64,000 nt of DNA from an uncultured Roseburia sp. (GCA_900550935.1 URUD01000007.1:9510-73509); one strand, 5' to 3'. Shown: positions 42,029-51,077, counted from the stretch's first letter. Made by a program: numbers and translations. The notes: generated by a model not told the origin, from the sequence alone.

Positions 42029-44275
42029 TTGGCGAAAAAGAAAAAGAAGAAAAAATATCGTGCATTCTGGATATTTTTCCGGGTGCAGTTTATATTACTG
42101 CTCCTGCTTGTAGCGGGCGTGTGCTGGTATTTTATGGGAGGATACGCCGGGCAGATCAAATCAATGCAGCAGGAAGCACAGCAGCTTGTGCGAAGCTCCA
42201 ATGCAGATACGTTCCGGGCGGCGCAGACAAGTATGGTGTATGCGGCAGATGGTTCGCTGATCTCAACGTTAAAGGGAGAACGGGATTCTTATTATCTGAC
42301 GATCGACCAGATCCCGACACAGGCGATCGAGGCGATGGTCAGCACGGAGGACCGGAAGTTCTACAAACACAAAGGAATTGATTATAAAGCAATCCTGCGT
42401 GCCATTAAGGTCATGATCGACGAGGGAGAGGCAACACAGGGAGGCAGCACGATCACCATGCAGCTGGCGAGAAATGTGTTCCTTTCACAGGAGAAGACCT
42501 GGCAGCGAAAAGTGGAGGAAATGTTTATTGCCATGAATCTGGAAGAAAAGTATACCAAAGACCAGATCATGGAATTTTATCTGAATAATATATATTTTGG
42601 AAATGGATATTATGGGATCGAATCCGCCAGCAGGGGTTATTTTAACCGGGGGATATCGGAACTGGAACTGCCGGAGATCGTATTTTTATGTGCGATCCCG
42701 AACAATCCGTCACAGTATGATCCGCTGACGAATAAGGAGAATACGATCGCGAGAAGAAACCGTATGCTGGACAATATGGAAAAAGCGGGCTGGATTACGG
42801 AAAAAACCTGTGAGGATGCGAAAAATATGGATGTCACATTAGAACGTCCCCAGGCACTTGCCAAGAATGATTACGTGGAGACCTATACCTATTATTGTGC
42901 AACGCGCGCACTGATGGAACAGCAGGGGTTTACGTTCCGCTATGATTTTTCTTCCATGGACGATAAAGAAAAATATGAGGCAGCCTATGCGGACTTATAT
43001 AATGACTGTCAGAAGGATCTGTATACCGGTGGCTACCGTATTTATACATCGTTAGATCTTACGATGCAGGAACAGCTTCAGAGTGCGATCGATGAGACAC
43101 TCGCAGGTTATACAGGTACCAATGAGGAAGGCATTTATGAATTGCAGTCTGCCGCCGCATGCATTGACAACAGCAACGGATATGTGAAAGCAATCGTCGG
43201 GGGAAGAAGCCAGGAGGTATCCGGTTACACGTTAAACCGTGCCTACCAGAGTTACCGCCAGCCGGGAAGTGCGATCAAGCCACTGATCGTTTACACTCCG
43301 TCTTTGGAGCGGGGCTATACGCCGGACAGTAAGGTGGTAGATGAGCCGATCGAGGATGGTCCTAAGAATGCGGGCGGTGGTTACCGGGGCGAGATGACAC
43401 TGCGACAGGCAGCCGAGCGTTCTGTCAATACGGTCGCATGGAAATTGTATGAAGAACTGACCCCGGAGGTTGGACTTTCCTATTTAACAGAGATGAATTT
43501 TGCCAAACTGGATAAAGAAGATTACCGGCCGGCAACCTCGCTCGGAGGATTTACCAATGGTGTTTCTGCACTGGAAATGGCATCTGGCTATGCGGCGATC
43601 GAAAACGATGGAAAATACCGCGTGCCGACCTGCATTGTGAAGATATCGGATGCAGATGGAAATGATGTTTATGTTGGAGAACAGGAGGAGAAGGTTGTAT
43701 ATAAACAGAACGCGGCAAGGATGATGACAGACATCCTGACCGGAGTCCTGACGAATGGAACCGGAAAGGGATTAGCACTGTCTGATATGCCGTCCGCGGG
43801 AAAGACCGGAACCTCAAACGATCAGAAAGACGGCTGGTTCGTGGGTTATACAAGATATTATACCACGAGTGTCTGGGTCGGTTACGATATGCCAAGAAAG
43901 ATGGAACAGCTAATGGGTTCGACTTATCCGGGAACCATCTGGAAGACATTTATGGAGACCATTCATGAAGGGCTCGAACCGATGGACTTTCTGCCATATG
44001 CCAAAGTTTCAGACCGGTTTGGTACCAAAGATGAAACGCAGGAAGATACCCCGGAGGATGGAAATACGGACAATGAAGCGACACCGGATGCGGGAACTGT
44101 GCCGGAAGGAGAGCAGCAGGTGACACCGGAGACCCCGCAGGAAAACGCACCACAGCAGGAAGAGCAGCAGCCGGAAAACCAAAATCCGGAAACGCCGGAC
44201 GTGGGAGAAGGGCAGCAGCAGGAAGAAGCACCAGAGGAGCCGGAACCGGAAATACAGCAGATTGAAGGAATGTAG
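42029..44275 (+). CDS. Class A penicillin-binding protein (PBP1A-like)
   Basis: Bifunctional murein synthase of about 748 aa. A Lys-rich cytoplasmic start is followed by one membrane helix. The GT51 glycosyltransferase shows 'STEDRKFYKHKGIDY' with the catalytic Glu, and 'GGSTITMQLARN'. The transpeptidase has SxxK in 'PGSAIKPL', SxN in 'ERSVNTVAW' and KTG in 'AGKTGTSNDQ'. The last 90 residues form a Pro/Glu/Gln-rich tail outside the cell. I chose TTG at 42029, 8 nt after AGGTGG; a GTG at 42017 is also in frame but lies on the ribosome binding site. It follows the SbcC-like gene closely. Confidence 0.9.
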   Translation: MAKKKKKKKYRAFWIFFRVQFILLLLLVAGVCWYFMGGYAGQIKSMQQEAQQLVRSSNADTFRAAQTSMVYAADGSLISTLKGERDSYYLTIDQIPTQAIEAMVSTEDRKFYKHKGIDYKAILRAIKVMIDEGEATQGGSTITMQLARNVFLSQEKTWQRKVEEMFIAMNLEEKYTKDQIMEFYLNNIYFGNGYYGIESASRGYFNRGISELELPEIVFLCAIPNNPSQYDPLTNKENTIARRNRMLDNMEKAGWITEKTCEDAKNMDVTLERPQALAKNDYVETYTYYCATRALMEQQGFTFRYDFSSMDDKEKYEAAYADLYNDCQKDLYTGGYRIYTSLDLTMQEQLQSAIDETLAGYTGTNEEGIYELQSAAACIDNSNGYVKAIVGGRSQEVSGYTLNRAYQSYRQPGSAIKPLIVYTPSLERGYTPDSKVVDEPIEDGPKNAGGGYRGEMTLRQAAERSVNTVAWKLYEELTPEVGLSYLTEMNFAKLDKEDYRPATSLGGFTNGVSALEMASGYAAIENDGKYRVPTCIVKISDADGNDVYVGEQEEKVVYKQNAARMMTDILTGVLTNGTGKGLALSDMPSAGKTGTSNDQKDGWFVGYTRYYTTSVWVGYDMPRKMEQLMGSTYPGTIWKTFMETIHEGLEPMDFLPYAKVSDRFGTKDETQEDTPEDGNTDNEATPDAGTVPEGEQQVTPETPQENAPQQEEQQPENQNPETPDVGEGQQQEEAPEEPEPEIQQIEGM

Positions 44276-44286
44276 GAAGCTAGCGC

Positions 44287-44316
44287 TTGACAGATAAAAT
44301 TGGAAACGTTATCATA
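44287..44316 (+). promoter_or_regulatory. glk promoter with consensus-perfect cre site
   Basis: TTGACA (44287-44292), a 17-nt spacer and TATCAT (44310-44315). Bases 44300-44316, TTGGAAACGTTATCATA, agree with the catabolite-responsive element consensus WTGNAARCGNWWWCAWW at all 17 positions. The site covers the -10 box, the position expected for repression by CcpA. Confidence 0.8.
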
Positions 44317-44355
44317 AACATAAATTACGAAATGTGAAATGGTATGGAGGGAAAG

Positions 44356-45297
44356 ATGAAGAAATACGCATTTGGAGTGGACATTGGGGGAACAACCTGT
44401 AAGATCGGTTTTTTTGAGACAAATGGTACGTTATTAGACAAATGGGAGATCAAAACGAACCGTGAAAACAATGGAGCATCCGTACTGTCTGATGTGGCAC
44501 ATGCCGTAGAGGGTAAACTTGAAAAGGAAGGCATTTCCAAGGATGACGTACAGGGCATCGGAATCGGAGTTCCGGGACCGGTTAAGAAAGAGAGCATCGT
44601 AAACCGCTGTGTCAACATCGGATGGGGTGTTGTCAATGTCGCAGAAGAGATGAAAAACCTGACCGGACTTGACATCAAAGTAGGAAACGATGCCAATGTA
44701 GCAGCGCTTGGTGAAATGTGGCAGGGTGGTGCCAAAGGAAGCAAAGACGTTGTTTTAGTAACACTTGGAACCGGTGTCGGCGGTGGCGTGATCGTCAATG
44801 GAAAAGTTGTATCCGGCTTTAACGGAGCAGGTGGAGAGATCGGACATATCACAGTCGACCATGACGAGGCTGAGCAGTGTACCTGTGGACAGTATGGCTG
44901 CCTGGAGCAGTATACATCAGCAACCGGTATCGTTCGTATGGCAAAGAGAAAACTTGCCAAATGTCCGGATGAGACAAACTTACGCAACTATGCGGAACTG
45001 ACTGCAAAAGATGTGTTTGATGAGGCAAAGGCAGGAGATGCCGTAGCAAATGTGATCGTGGAAGAGGTATGTGAGATCCTAGGGTCTACCCTTTCCAATA
45101 TCGCATGTGTGGTAAATCCGGAGATCATCGTAATCGGCGGTGGTGTATCGAAGGCAGGACCGATCCTGATCGATACCATTCAAAAATATTACAGAGAGAC
45201 TTCATTCCACGCATGCAAGGATGCTAAATTTGCAGTGGCAGACCTGGGAAATGATGCAGGAATGTATGGATGTGTGCAGATGTTACTGGAGGAGTAG
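44356..45297 (+). CDS. glk: ROK family glucokinase
   Basis: ATP-dependent glucose kinase of 313 aa. 'FGVDIGGTTCKIGFF' is the phosphate-1 loop, 'GIGVPGPV' follows, 'GNDANVAALGE' holds the catalytic Asp, 'VTLGTGVGGGVIVNG' is phosphate-2, and 'CTCGQYGCLEQY' the ROK zinc site (CxCGxxGCxE). The sequence with 'EIGHIT' fits Firmicutes glucokinase. The ATG at 44356 is preceded by GGAGGGAAAG; an upstream in-frame Met overlaps that signal. A cre site covers its promoter. It is monocistronic, with a terminator at its stop. Confidence 0.93.
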   Translation: MKKYAFGVDIGGTTCKIGFFETNGTLLDKWEIKTNRENNGASVLSDVAHAVEGKLEKEGISKDDVQGIGIGVPGPVKKESIVNRCVNIGWGVVNVAEEMKNLTGLDIKVGNDANVAALGEMWQGGAKGSKDVVLVTLGTGVGGGVIVNGKVVSGFNGAGGEIGHITVDHDEAEQCTCGQYGCLEQYTSATGIVRMAKRKLAKCPDETNLRNYAELTAKDVFDEAKAGDAVANVIVEEVCEILGSTLSNIACVVNPEIIVIGGGVSKAGPILIDTIQKYYRETSFHACKDAKFAVADLGNDAGMYGCVQMLLEE

Positions 45298-45318
45298 GAG
45301 TTCCTACTCCTCTTCTTT
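45289..45318 (+). terminator. Terminator overlapping the glk stop codon
   Basis: GAGGAGTAGGA (45289-45299) pairs with TCCTACTCCTC (45302-45312), followed by a T-rich stretch. The TAG stop lies inside the stem. Confidence 0.75.
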
Positions 45319-45376
45319 CTGCAAGGGACAGAATGTTTGTGGAGCAGGTAGTTTTTAATAATGCACAGTATTCCCA

Positions 45377-45405
45377 TTGACAAACTAGGAGATGGAAAAT
45401 ATAAT
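45377..45405 (+). promoter_or_regulatory. Sigma-A promoter of the binding protein / siroheme operon
   Basis: TTGACA (45377-45382), a 17-nt spacer and TATAAT (45400-45405), a near-consensus promoter. I find no cobalamin riboswitch in the 140-nt leader. Confidence 0.8.
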
Positions 45406-45440
45406 AGGGCAATAGAAAAACATAATAAAGGAGACAACAG

Positions 45441-46472
45441 ATGAAAAAATTTTCTATCCCCAAAACATTACTTGCAGTATTGCTGACCGGAGTATTTGTA
45501 ACAGGATGTAGTCAGAACACAAAAGATACCGGAGCAGATGCGGCAAAACAGGATATTGTGCAGGAAACAGAGAGCACAGAACAGATCGAAGTGACAGGAG
45601 AGCAGGAAAGTACGGAAGCAGCCACAGAGGGAGTTACTTTTACCGATGCGCTGGGACGGGAAGTAACGGTAAATGACCCGAAGCGTGTCGCAACGCTGAT
45701 CGGAAGTTTTACCGATGTCTGGCAGTTAGCCGGAGGCGAGGTTGTTGCAGCAGCAAATGATTCCTGGGAGAGTCTTGGACTGGATCTCGGGGATGATGTT
45801 GTAAATCTGGGAAGCATTTTGGAGCCGGATGTAGAGCAGCTGATCGCAGCCAACCCTGATTTTGTCATTGCAAGTTCCAATACCGATGGAGATGTGGCAC
45901 TTGAATCGGTCCTTACAGATGCAGGCATTACCGTGGCATATTTTGATGTGTCTGATTTTGATTCCTATCTGCATATGTTAGAAATCTGCACAAAGATCAC
46001 AGGCAGAGCAGATTTATACGAGCAGAATGGATTGGCAGTCAAAGAGCAGATCGAACAGGTAAAGGAGCGTGTCGATGGGAGCGATCCGACTGTTTTATTC
46101 CTGCGTGCATCATCCCAGAATGTAAAGGCAAAAGGCAGTGAGGGAAATGTCGGCGGAGAGATGCTGCGTGATCTGGAATGTACCAATATTGCGGACAGTG
46201 ATGAGGGACTTTTAGATGACCTTAGCATGGAGGCGATCATTGCAGCGGACCCGGATTATATTTTTGTTACCATTCAGGGAACAGACACCGATGCGGCAAA
46301 GAAAAATGTAGAGGAGCAGCTGGTTTCCAACCCGGCATGGGCATCCTTAACCGCGATCCGGAACGGAAATTATTACTGGCTGGACAAACGCCTTTTCAAT
46401 TTGAAACCAAACGCAAAATGGGGCGAGGCATATGAACAGCTTGCAGACATCCTGTATCCACAGGCAGACTAG
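45441..46472 (+). CDS. FecB/BtuF-like ABC transporter substrate-binding lipoprotein
   Basis: 343-aa lipoprotein of the helical-backbone (TroA/BtuF) binding proteins. The signal 'KTLLAVLLTGVFVTGC' ends in a lipobox, an acidic linker follows, then 'VTFTDALGREVTVNDPKRVATL' starts the domain, and 'VDLGSILEPDVEQLIAANPDFV'-like sequence (near 125) and 'EAIIAADPDYIFVTIQGTD' (near 262) mark the two lobes. Ligands in this group are ferric siderophores, heme or cobalamin. Its permease and ATPase are encoded about 1.5 kb downstream on the other strand, with siroheme synthase between, so a tetrapyrrole or a metal for it is plausible. Confidence 0.85.
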   Translation: MKKFSIPKTLLAVLLTGVFVTGCSQNTKDTGADAAKQDIVQETESTEQIEVTGEQESTEAATEGVTFTDALGREVTVNDPKRVATLIGSFTDVWQLAGGEVVAAANDSWESLGLDLGDDVVNLGSILEPDVEQLIAANPDFVIASSNTDGDVALESVLTDAGITVAYFDVSDFDSYLHMLEICTKITGRADLYEQNGLAVKEQIEQVKERVDGSDPTVLFLRASSQNVKAKGSEGNVGGEMLRDLECTNIADSDEGLLDDLSMEAIIAADPDYIFVTIQGTDTDAAKKNVEEQLVSNPAWASLTAIRNGNYYWLDKRLFNLKPNAKWGEAYEQLADILYPQAD

Positions 46473-46495
46473 CAACCGGGAAACAGGAGGGGCAG

Positions 46496-47857
46496 ATGGC
46501 GTATTTTCCGTTTTTTATTGACGTAGAACAGAAAAAAGGACTGATCGTGGGTGGCGGCAGGATCGCAGCACATAAGATCGAAAAATTAAAACCATTTGGA
46601 GCAGATCTTGTCGTGATCGCACCAAAGATCCTGCCGCAGCTCAAAGAAGATGCCACGCTGACTTGCATCGAACGGGAATTTCGCGAGGACGATCTCAGGG
46701 ACTGTTGTTTTGTCATAGCGGCATCGGATGATCGGGAGTTAAATCACAGAATCAGCCGTCTGTGTCAGGAACAGAACATCCTGGTCAATGTGGTGGACGA
46801 CAAAGAGGTCTGCGGTTTTCTTTTTCCGGCACTTGTGAAAGAGGGAAGCCTTACCGTGGGCATATCGACAGCAGGGGCAAGCCCGAAAATAGCAGCGACT
46901 CTGCGCAGCCGGGTGGCAGCAGAACTGCCAAACCGCATCGAAGCGATACTGGATGATCTGAACAGCCTAAGAGACGTTGCCAAAGCACAGATCCCGGATG
47001 CAGGCGATCGTGCCGCTTTCTTAAAAGATGCGGCAGCTTTTTGCATGGCAGAAAACCGCGTCCTTACCAGTGAGGAAAAACAGACCTGGGTGGCTTCCTA
47101 TGCAAAAGGAAAACGGATCTTATCGGAGCAGGGAAAACGTGTGGGAAGCGTGACCTTAGTTGGTGCCGGATGTGGTTCGTATGACCTTATTACGTTAAAA
47201 GGACTCCGTGCCATCCGGGAGAGCGAAGTGCTCATCTATGATGACCTCATTGATGAACGGCTGTTAGACCACGCATCGGAAAGCTGCGAAAAGATCTATG
47301 TTGGCAAACGGATGGGTGCGCACAGCAAAAAGCAGGAAGAGATCAACACACTTCTGGTCCGGAAGGCAAAAGAGGGGAAACGGGTGGTACGCTTAAAAGG
47401 CGGAGATCCGTTTGTCTTTGGCCGTGGACCGGAGGAGATAAAAGCATTAAAAGAAGAAGGAATTTCTGTCACGGAAATTCCGGGCATTACCTCCGCAATC
47501 GCAGTTCCGGCGGCAGCAGGGATCCCGGTGACCAGCCGGGGCACGGGGCGCAGTTTCCATGTGATGACCGGGCATACGTCAGACGGGAAAGATGCACTGC
47601 CGGAAGAACTTGAACAAATGGCAGGACTTAGTGGCACGCTGGTGATTCTGATGGGCTTTCATCATTTAGAGCAGATCACGAAACGTCTGCTTGCCGGTGG
47701 AAAAGCGAAAGAGACACCTGTGGCAGTCGTACATGGAAACTTTGATGGAACCGCCGATGCAGTGCGGGGCACGTTAGAGAATATCGTAGAAAAAGTAAAG
47801 CAGTCGAAGTTACAGACACCGGCAGTCATCGTGGTCGGGTCGACGGTAAATGATTAG
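46496..47857 (+). CDS. Siroheme synthase: precorrin-2 dehydrogenase/ferrochelatase fused to uroporphyrinogen-III methyltransferase
   Basis: 453-aa two-part enzyme with the layout of CysG. Residues 1-210 are Met8-like: 'LIVGGGRIAAHKIEKL' binds NAD, and 'VVDDKEVCGFLFPALV' and 'SLTVGISTAGASPKIA' are typical. From about 217 comes the SUMT domain: 'VTLVGAGCGSYDLITLKG', 'VRLKGGDPFVFGRGPEE', 'EIPGITSAIAVPAAAGIPVT' and 'VILMGFHHL'. It makes siroheme from uroporphyrinogen III for the sulfite reductase encoded 3 kb downstream. It follows the binding protein gene by 23 nt. The HemD function is not included. Confidence 0.92.
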   Translation: MAYFPFFIDVEQKKGLIVGGGRIAAHKIEKLKPFGADLVVIAPKILPQLKEDATLTCIEREFREDDLRDCCFVIAASDDRELNHRISRLCQEQNILVNVVDDKEVCGFLFPALVKEGSLTVGISTAGASPKIAATLRSRVAAELPNRIEAILDDLNSLRDVAKAQIPDAGDRAAFLKDAAAFCMAENRVLTSEEKQTWVASYAKGKRILSEQGKRVGSVTLVGAGCGSYDLITLKGLRAIRESEVLIYDDLIDERLLDHASESCEKIYVGKRMGAHSKKQEEINTLLVRKAKEGKRVVRLKGGDPFVFGRGPEEIKALKEEGISVTEIPGITSAIAVPAAAGIPVTSRGTGRSFHVMTGHTSDGKDALPEELEQMAGLSGTLVILMGFHHLEQITKRLLAGGKAKETPVAVVHGNFDGTADAVRGTLENIVEKVKQSKLQTPAVIVVGSTVND

Positions 47858-47861
47858 AGAA

Positions 47862-47900
47862 AAGGAGAGTACTACTCGAAAAAGTAGTACTCTCCTTCTT
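47862..47900. terminator. Strong bidirectional terminator between convergent genes
   Basis: A perfect 15-bp stem (47862-47876 with 47883-47897) lies between the siroheme synthase stop and the ATPase stop. It has T-rich flanks and overlaps the last codons of the ATPase gene. Confidence 0.85.
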
Positions 47901-48630
47901 TGTCTGTAAAGTGTTTGATTCTGGTATCAAAGACATCCTCTAAAATATGGGAGGCTAAACATTCCTCCGGTGCGCCGCAGGCAACGATCGACCGGTCTTT
48001 CATGACCACCAGACGGTCGGCAAGGCGGATCGCCTGACTTAGGTCATGCAGGACGACGATAATGGTCTTTCCCTGCTCTTTTAACTGCTTTATCATGGAA
48101 AGAAAATCCCGCTGTCCCGGCAGATCAAGGTAAGTGGTAGGTTCATCAAGGACAATGTAGTCGCAGTCCTGTGCCAGCACCATGGCAAAAAAGACACGCT
48201 GCCTGATCCCGCCGGAGAGCGTATCAACGTAACAGTCGGCATACTCTGTTGTATGGGTAAATTCCATCGAACGTTTTACGATCTCGATATCTTCTCTGGA
48301 CTTTTTGCGGGAAAAACCAAGGTGTGGGAAACGTCCGTGTTCCACCAGCGTTTTTGCCGGCAGGGCAGGGATGATCGTGCGCACCTGCGGGAGAAAAGAT
48401 AACTGTTTTGCGCGTTCTTTTGGAGGGAGTGATAAAAACTTTGCCCCGTTTAGCAGGATCTCCCCGGAGGTAACATTTGATACGCCATTTAAACATTGCA
48501 GCAGCGTGGTCTTGCCGCAGCCGTTTGGCCCGATCAGTGCAGTGATCTGACCCTCCGGGAAGGACAGGCTGATATCATTTAAAATCGGATCATGCCCGCA
48601 GGAGGCACACACATGGGAAAACTCAAGCAT
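47872..48630 (-). CDS. FecE-like ABC transporter ATPase
   Basis: 252-aa ATPase of the iron/cobalamin importer group. Walker A 'GPNGCGKTTLL' near residue 33, Q-loop 'LSFLPQ' near 77, signature 'LSGGIRQRVF' near 138, Walker B 'YIVLDEPTTYLD' near 158 and the switch His in 'VLHDLSQA' near 193 are all intact. Its start overlaps the permease stop by 8 nt. Together with the permease and the separately placed binding protein it should form one importer. Its last codons lie in the shared terminator. Confidence 0.92.
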   Translation of the reverse strand: MLEFSHVCASCGHDPILNDISLSFPEGQITALIGPNGCGKTTLLQCLNGVSNVTSGEILLNGAKFLSLPPKERAKQLSFLPQVRTIIPALPAKTLVEHGRFPHLGFSRKKSREDIEIVKRSMEFTHTTEYADCYVDTLSGGIRQRVFFAMVLAQDCDYIVLDEPTTYLDLPGQRDFLSMIKQLKEQGKTIIVVLHDLSQAIRLADRLVVMKDRSIVACGAPEECLASHILEDVFDTRIKHFTDKEGEYYFFE

Positions 48631-49621
48631 GGACTCTTCGTCCTCCTTTCTTTTTCAGTAACAGATACAGGAAGAACGGACCGCCGATAAACGACATGAT
48701 GATCCCGGCGGGCAGTTCAAACGGAGAGGCAATGACTCTTCCGAGCAGGTCACAGAGAATGACAAAACAGCCTCCGAGCAGTGCAGAGCAGGGGAGCAGA
48801 TATCTGGCATCATTTCCAAATAACTGTCTGCAGATATGCGGAACGATCAGACCGATAAAACCCAAAAGACCAGCGTAGCTGACCACACATCCGGCAAGCA
48901 CACTGGCTGACACCAGTAATAAAAAACGGGTCAGCGGAACACGAAGTCCCAGGGAATGTGCAATGTCATCACCCAGCGAAAGCAGGTTCAGAGGCTTTGC
49001 AAAAAACAGCGATAAGAGAAATGCCACCAGAATACAGATGCAGGGCAGTGTGATCCGCTGCAAGGTCAGACTGGAGAGCGTTCCAATCAAAAAAGAAGTC
49101 AGATTTACGGTAATATCGGTATCAAGCAGTTTGATCGTATTGATGCCTGCGTTTAAAAAGCTGGACACGGTGATGCCGGCGAGGATGATCGTTGTCCTTG
49201 AACTGTCGGAAGCAGCGGCAAGTAAAAAGATAGCAATCGTCGTGGCCAGCGCACCAAGGAAAGCAAAGACCGGAATATAAAAAGAGTTTGCCGGGAAAAA
49301 GACCATTGCGAGCATAACCGCAAAACCTGAGCCGGAATTGACACCGATGGTATTGGGGCTGGCAAGAGAGTTATTCATCACGCTCTGTAAGATCACACCG
49401 GCGCAGGCAAGACCAATGCCGGCAAACAGTCCGCCGAGCACTCTTGGGATGCGGACGGTTGTGATCAGGATATAGGCAGTGGAAGAGCGGTCCGCACCAC
49501 GAAGGACTGCCAGGATATCCGACAGGGACAGACTGACACTTCCAAAAAGAATACCGCAAAGAGCGGCAAGGATCAAAATTATAAATAAGAACAAAATCAC
49601 AAATGCTGGATGTTTTTTCAT
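48623..49621 (-). CDS. FecCD family ABC transporter permease
   Basis: 332-aa membrane permease with about nine to ten helices. 'RIPRVLGGLFAGIGLACAG' near residue 58, 'NSLASPNTIGVNSGSGFAV' near 88, 'GLLGFIGLIVPHICRQLFG' near 255 and 'LPAGIIMSFIGGPFFLYLL' near the end are the family's signature segments. The ATG at 49621 follows GTGAGGAAC; earlier in-frame Mets would lengthen the protein past the family's usual start. One permease is encoded, so it probably works as a homodimer as in BtuC. The operon is divergent from the sulfur operon. Confidence 0.92.
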   Translation of the reverse strand: MKKHPAFVILFLFIILILAALCGILFGSVSLSLSDILAVLRGADRSSTAYILITTVRIPRVLGGLFAGIGLACAGVILQSVMNNSLASPNTIGVNSGSGFAVMLAMVFFPANSFYIPVFAFLGALATTIAIFLLAAASDSSRTTIILAGITVSSFLNAGINTIKLLDTDITVNLTSFLIGTLSSLTLQRITLPCICILVAFLLSLFFAKPLNLLSLGDDIAHSLGLRVPLTRFLLLVSASVLAGCVVSYAGLLGFIGLIVPHICRQLFGNDARYLLPCSALLGGCFVILCDLLGRVIASPFELPAGIIMSFIGGPFFLYLLLKKKGGRRVHA

Positions 49622-49689
49622 AAGTTCCTCACGACCGATCTGATAGTTAAAATTGTTACGTCTGATAGTATCATAGCCGGGCAGAAATC

Positions 49690-49706
49690 GCAAATTGAAA
49701 ATTTGC
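49690..49706. promoter_or_regulatory. Palindromic operator-like site upstream of the sulfur operon
   Basis: GCAAATT-GAA-AATTTGC is a perfect 7-bp palindrome with a 3-nt centre. It ends 10 nt before the -35 box of the sulfur operon and also lies in the leader region of the divergent permease gene, so one regulator could control both. Confidence 0.45.
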
Positions 49707-49716
49707 AAAAAACTGG

Positions 49717-49745
49717 TTGACAAATAAAGGAAAAAATAATAAAAT
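49717..49745 (+). promoter_or_regulatory. Sigma-A promoter of the sulfur operon
   Basis: TTGACA (49717-49722), a 17-nt spacer and TAAAAT (49740-49745), about 55 nt before the GTG start. Confidence 0.7.
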
Positions 49746-49799
49746 CTAATTCATATTAAACAGATAGGAATAATAAAGAATGAAAAGAGGTGGTGCAGG

Positions 49800-51047
49800 G
49801 TGAGGTTTAATACATCCTTACTGCACGGGGGAACAGGCAAAGGTTTTGGCGGAGACAGCCACACAGGAGCGACACTTCCTCCTATCTATTACTCAAGCGC
49901 ATTTGAACAGGAATCAGCCGAACGTTTAGAGCAGATCTTTCACAATAAGGCACCGGGATTTTCCTATACGAGGATCAACAATCCTACCATCGAGGCATTT
50001 GAAAAACGGATGACCATATTGGAAGGCGGTGTGGCAAGCGTGGCATGTGCCTCCGGAATGGCAGCACTGTTTAACGTATTTGCAGGACTGTTACAAAGTG
50101 GAGATGAGATCGTAGCAAGTGCCAGTTTATACGGCGGAAGCATCGACCTGTTCCGGGATCTGGAAGCATTTGGGATCACGACCCACTATGTGGAAAACAA
50201 CCAGCTGCAGGAATTTATCGGAGCGACCAATGAACATACGAGGATCTACTTTGCAGAGACGATCGGGAATCCGGGACTGGATGTGACGGATATCAAAGCT
50301 CTGGCAGACACAGCACATGAGCAGGGAATCCCGCTTGTGATCGACAATACAGCGGCAACCGCATTTCTGGTAAAGCCACTTTCCCATGGAGCAGATATCG
50401 TGGTAAATTCCACCTCCAAGTACATCAATGGAAACAGTAATTCCATCAGCGGTGTGATCACAGACAGCGGAAAGTTCAAGTGGGATGTGACGCGTTATCC
50501 TGGCATGAAAGAATATGCGAAGTTCGGACCGTTTGCATTCACAGCAAAATTAAGAAACAGCCTCTTTCGAAATACCGGGGCCTGTTTGTCTCCACAGAAT
50601 GCTTTTTACAATATTATTGGCATGGAGACACTTGGACTTAGAATGGAGCGTGCCTGTAGCAATGCGCAGAAGCTTGCAGAGTACATAGCAGCCACTTATC
50701 CACAGATCAGGGTGAATTATCCGGGATTATCCGACAGTCCATGGAATGGGATTGCAAGAAAGCAGTTTAACGGATATTATGGAGGTATCTTAACGCTTCG
50801 GATGGGAAGCAGGGAAAAAGCATTTGGACTGATCAATGCGTTAAAACTTCCATTAAAAGTTTCCAACATCGGAGATACCAAAACACTTGTGATACATCCG
50901 GAATCGACCATCAGTGCACACAGCACAGAAGAGCAGAAAAAGGCAGCGGGCGTCTTTACTGATCTTGTCCGGGTCAGTGTCGGAATTGAGGATATCGAAG
51001 ATCTGATCAGCGATTTTGAAGAAGCGATTTTAAGTCAGGAAGCGTAG
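49800..51047 (+). CDS. O-acetylhomoserine sulfhydrylase-like PLP enzyme (MetY type)
   Basis: 415-aa Cys/Met metabolism PLP enzyme. 'LPPIYYSSAFEQESAERLE' and 'YTRINNPTIEAFEKRM' open the fold, 'ASGMAALFNVFAGLLQSGDE' binds the cofactor phosphate, 'VIDNTAATAFLVKPLSHGAD' supplies the Asp, and the PLP Lys is in 'NSTSKYINGNSNSISG'. The last strand 'KVSNIGDTKTLVIHPEST' is typical of MetY. It starts with GTG at 49800. It probably condenses O-acetylhomoserine with sulfide or with a protein thiocarboxylate, giving homocysteine. It is the first gene of the operon with sulfite reductase, TusA, thioredoxin, sulfur carrier, E1 enzyme and JAMM protease. Confidence 0.88.
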   Translation: MRFNTSLLHGGTGKGFGGDSHTGATLPPIYYSSAFEQESAERLEQIFHNKAPGFSYTRINNPTIEAFEKRMTILEGGVASVACASGMAALFNVFAGLLQSGDEIVASASLYGGSIDLFRDLEAFGITTHYVENNQLQEFIGATNEHTRIYFAETIGNPGLDVTDIKALADTAHEQGIPLVIDNTAATAFLVKPLSHGADIVVNSTSKYINGNSNSISGVITDSGKFKWDVTRYPGMKEYAKFGPFAFTAKLRNSLFRNTGACLSPQNAFYNIIGMETLGLRMERACSNAQKLAEYIAATYPQIRVNYPGLSDSPWNGIARKQFNGYYGGILTLRMGSREKAFGLINALKLPLKVSNIGDTKTLVIHPESTISAHSTEEQKKAAGVFTDLVRVSVGIEDIEDLISDFEEAILSQEA

Positions 51048-51077
51048 GGCAGACAAAAAACAGGAGGAATTGAGTGT

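Noticed and set aside
45298..45440. Cobalamin riboswitch in front of the FecB-like gene
   Set aside because: The leader is short and no B12 box or matching pairing was found.
49622..49799. S-box or T-box riboswitch in front of the MetY-like gene
   Set aside because: The space holds a palindrome and a promoter close to the start; there is no room for, and no sign of, a SAM riboswitch or T-box.
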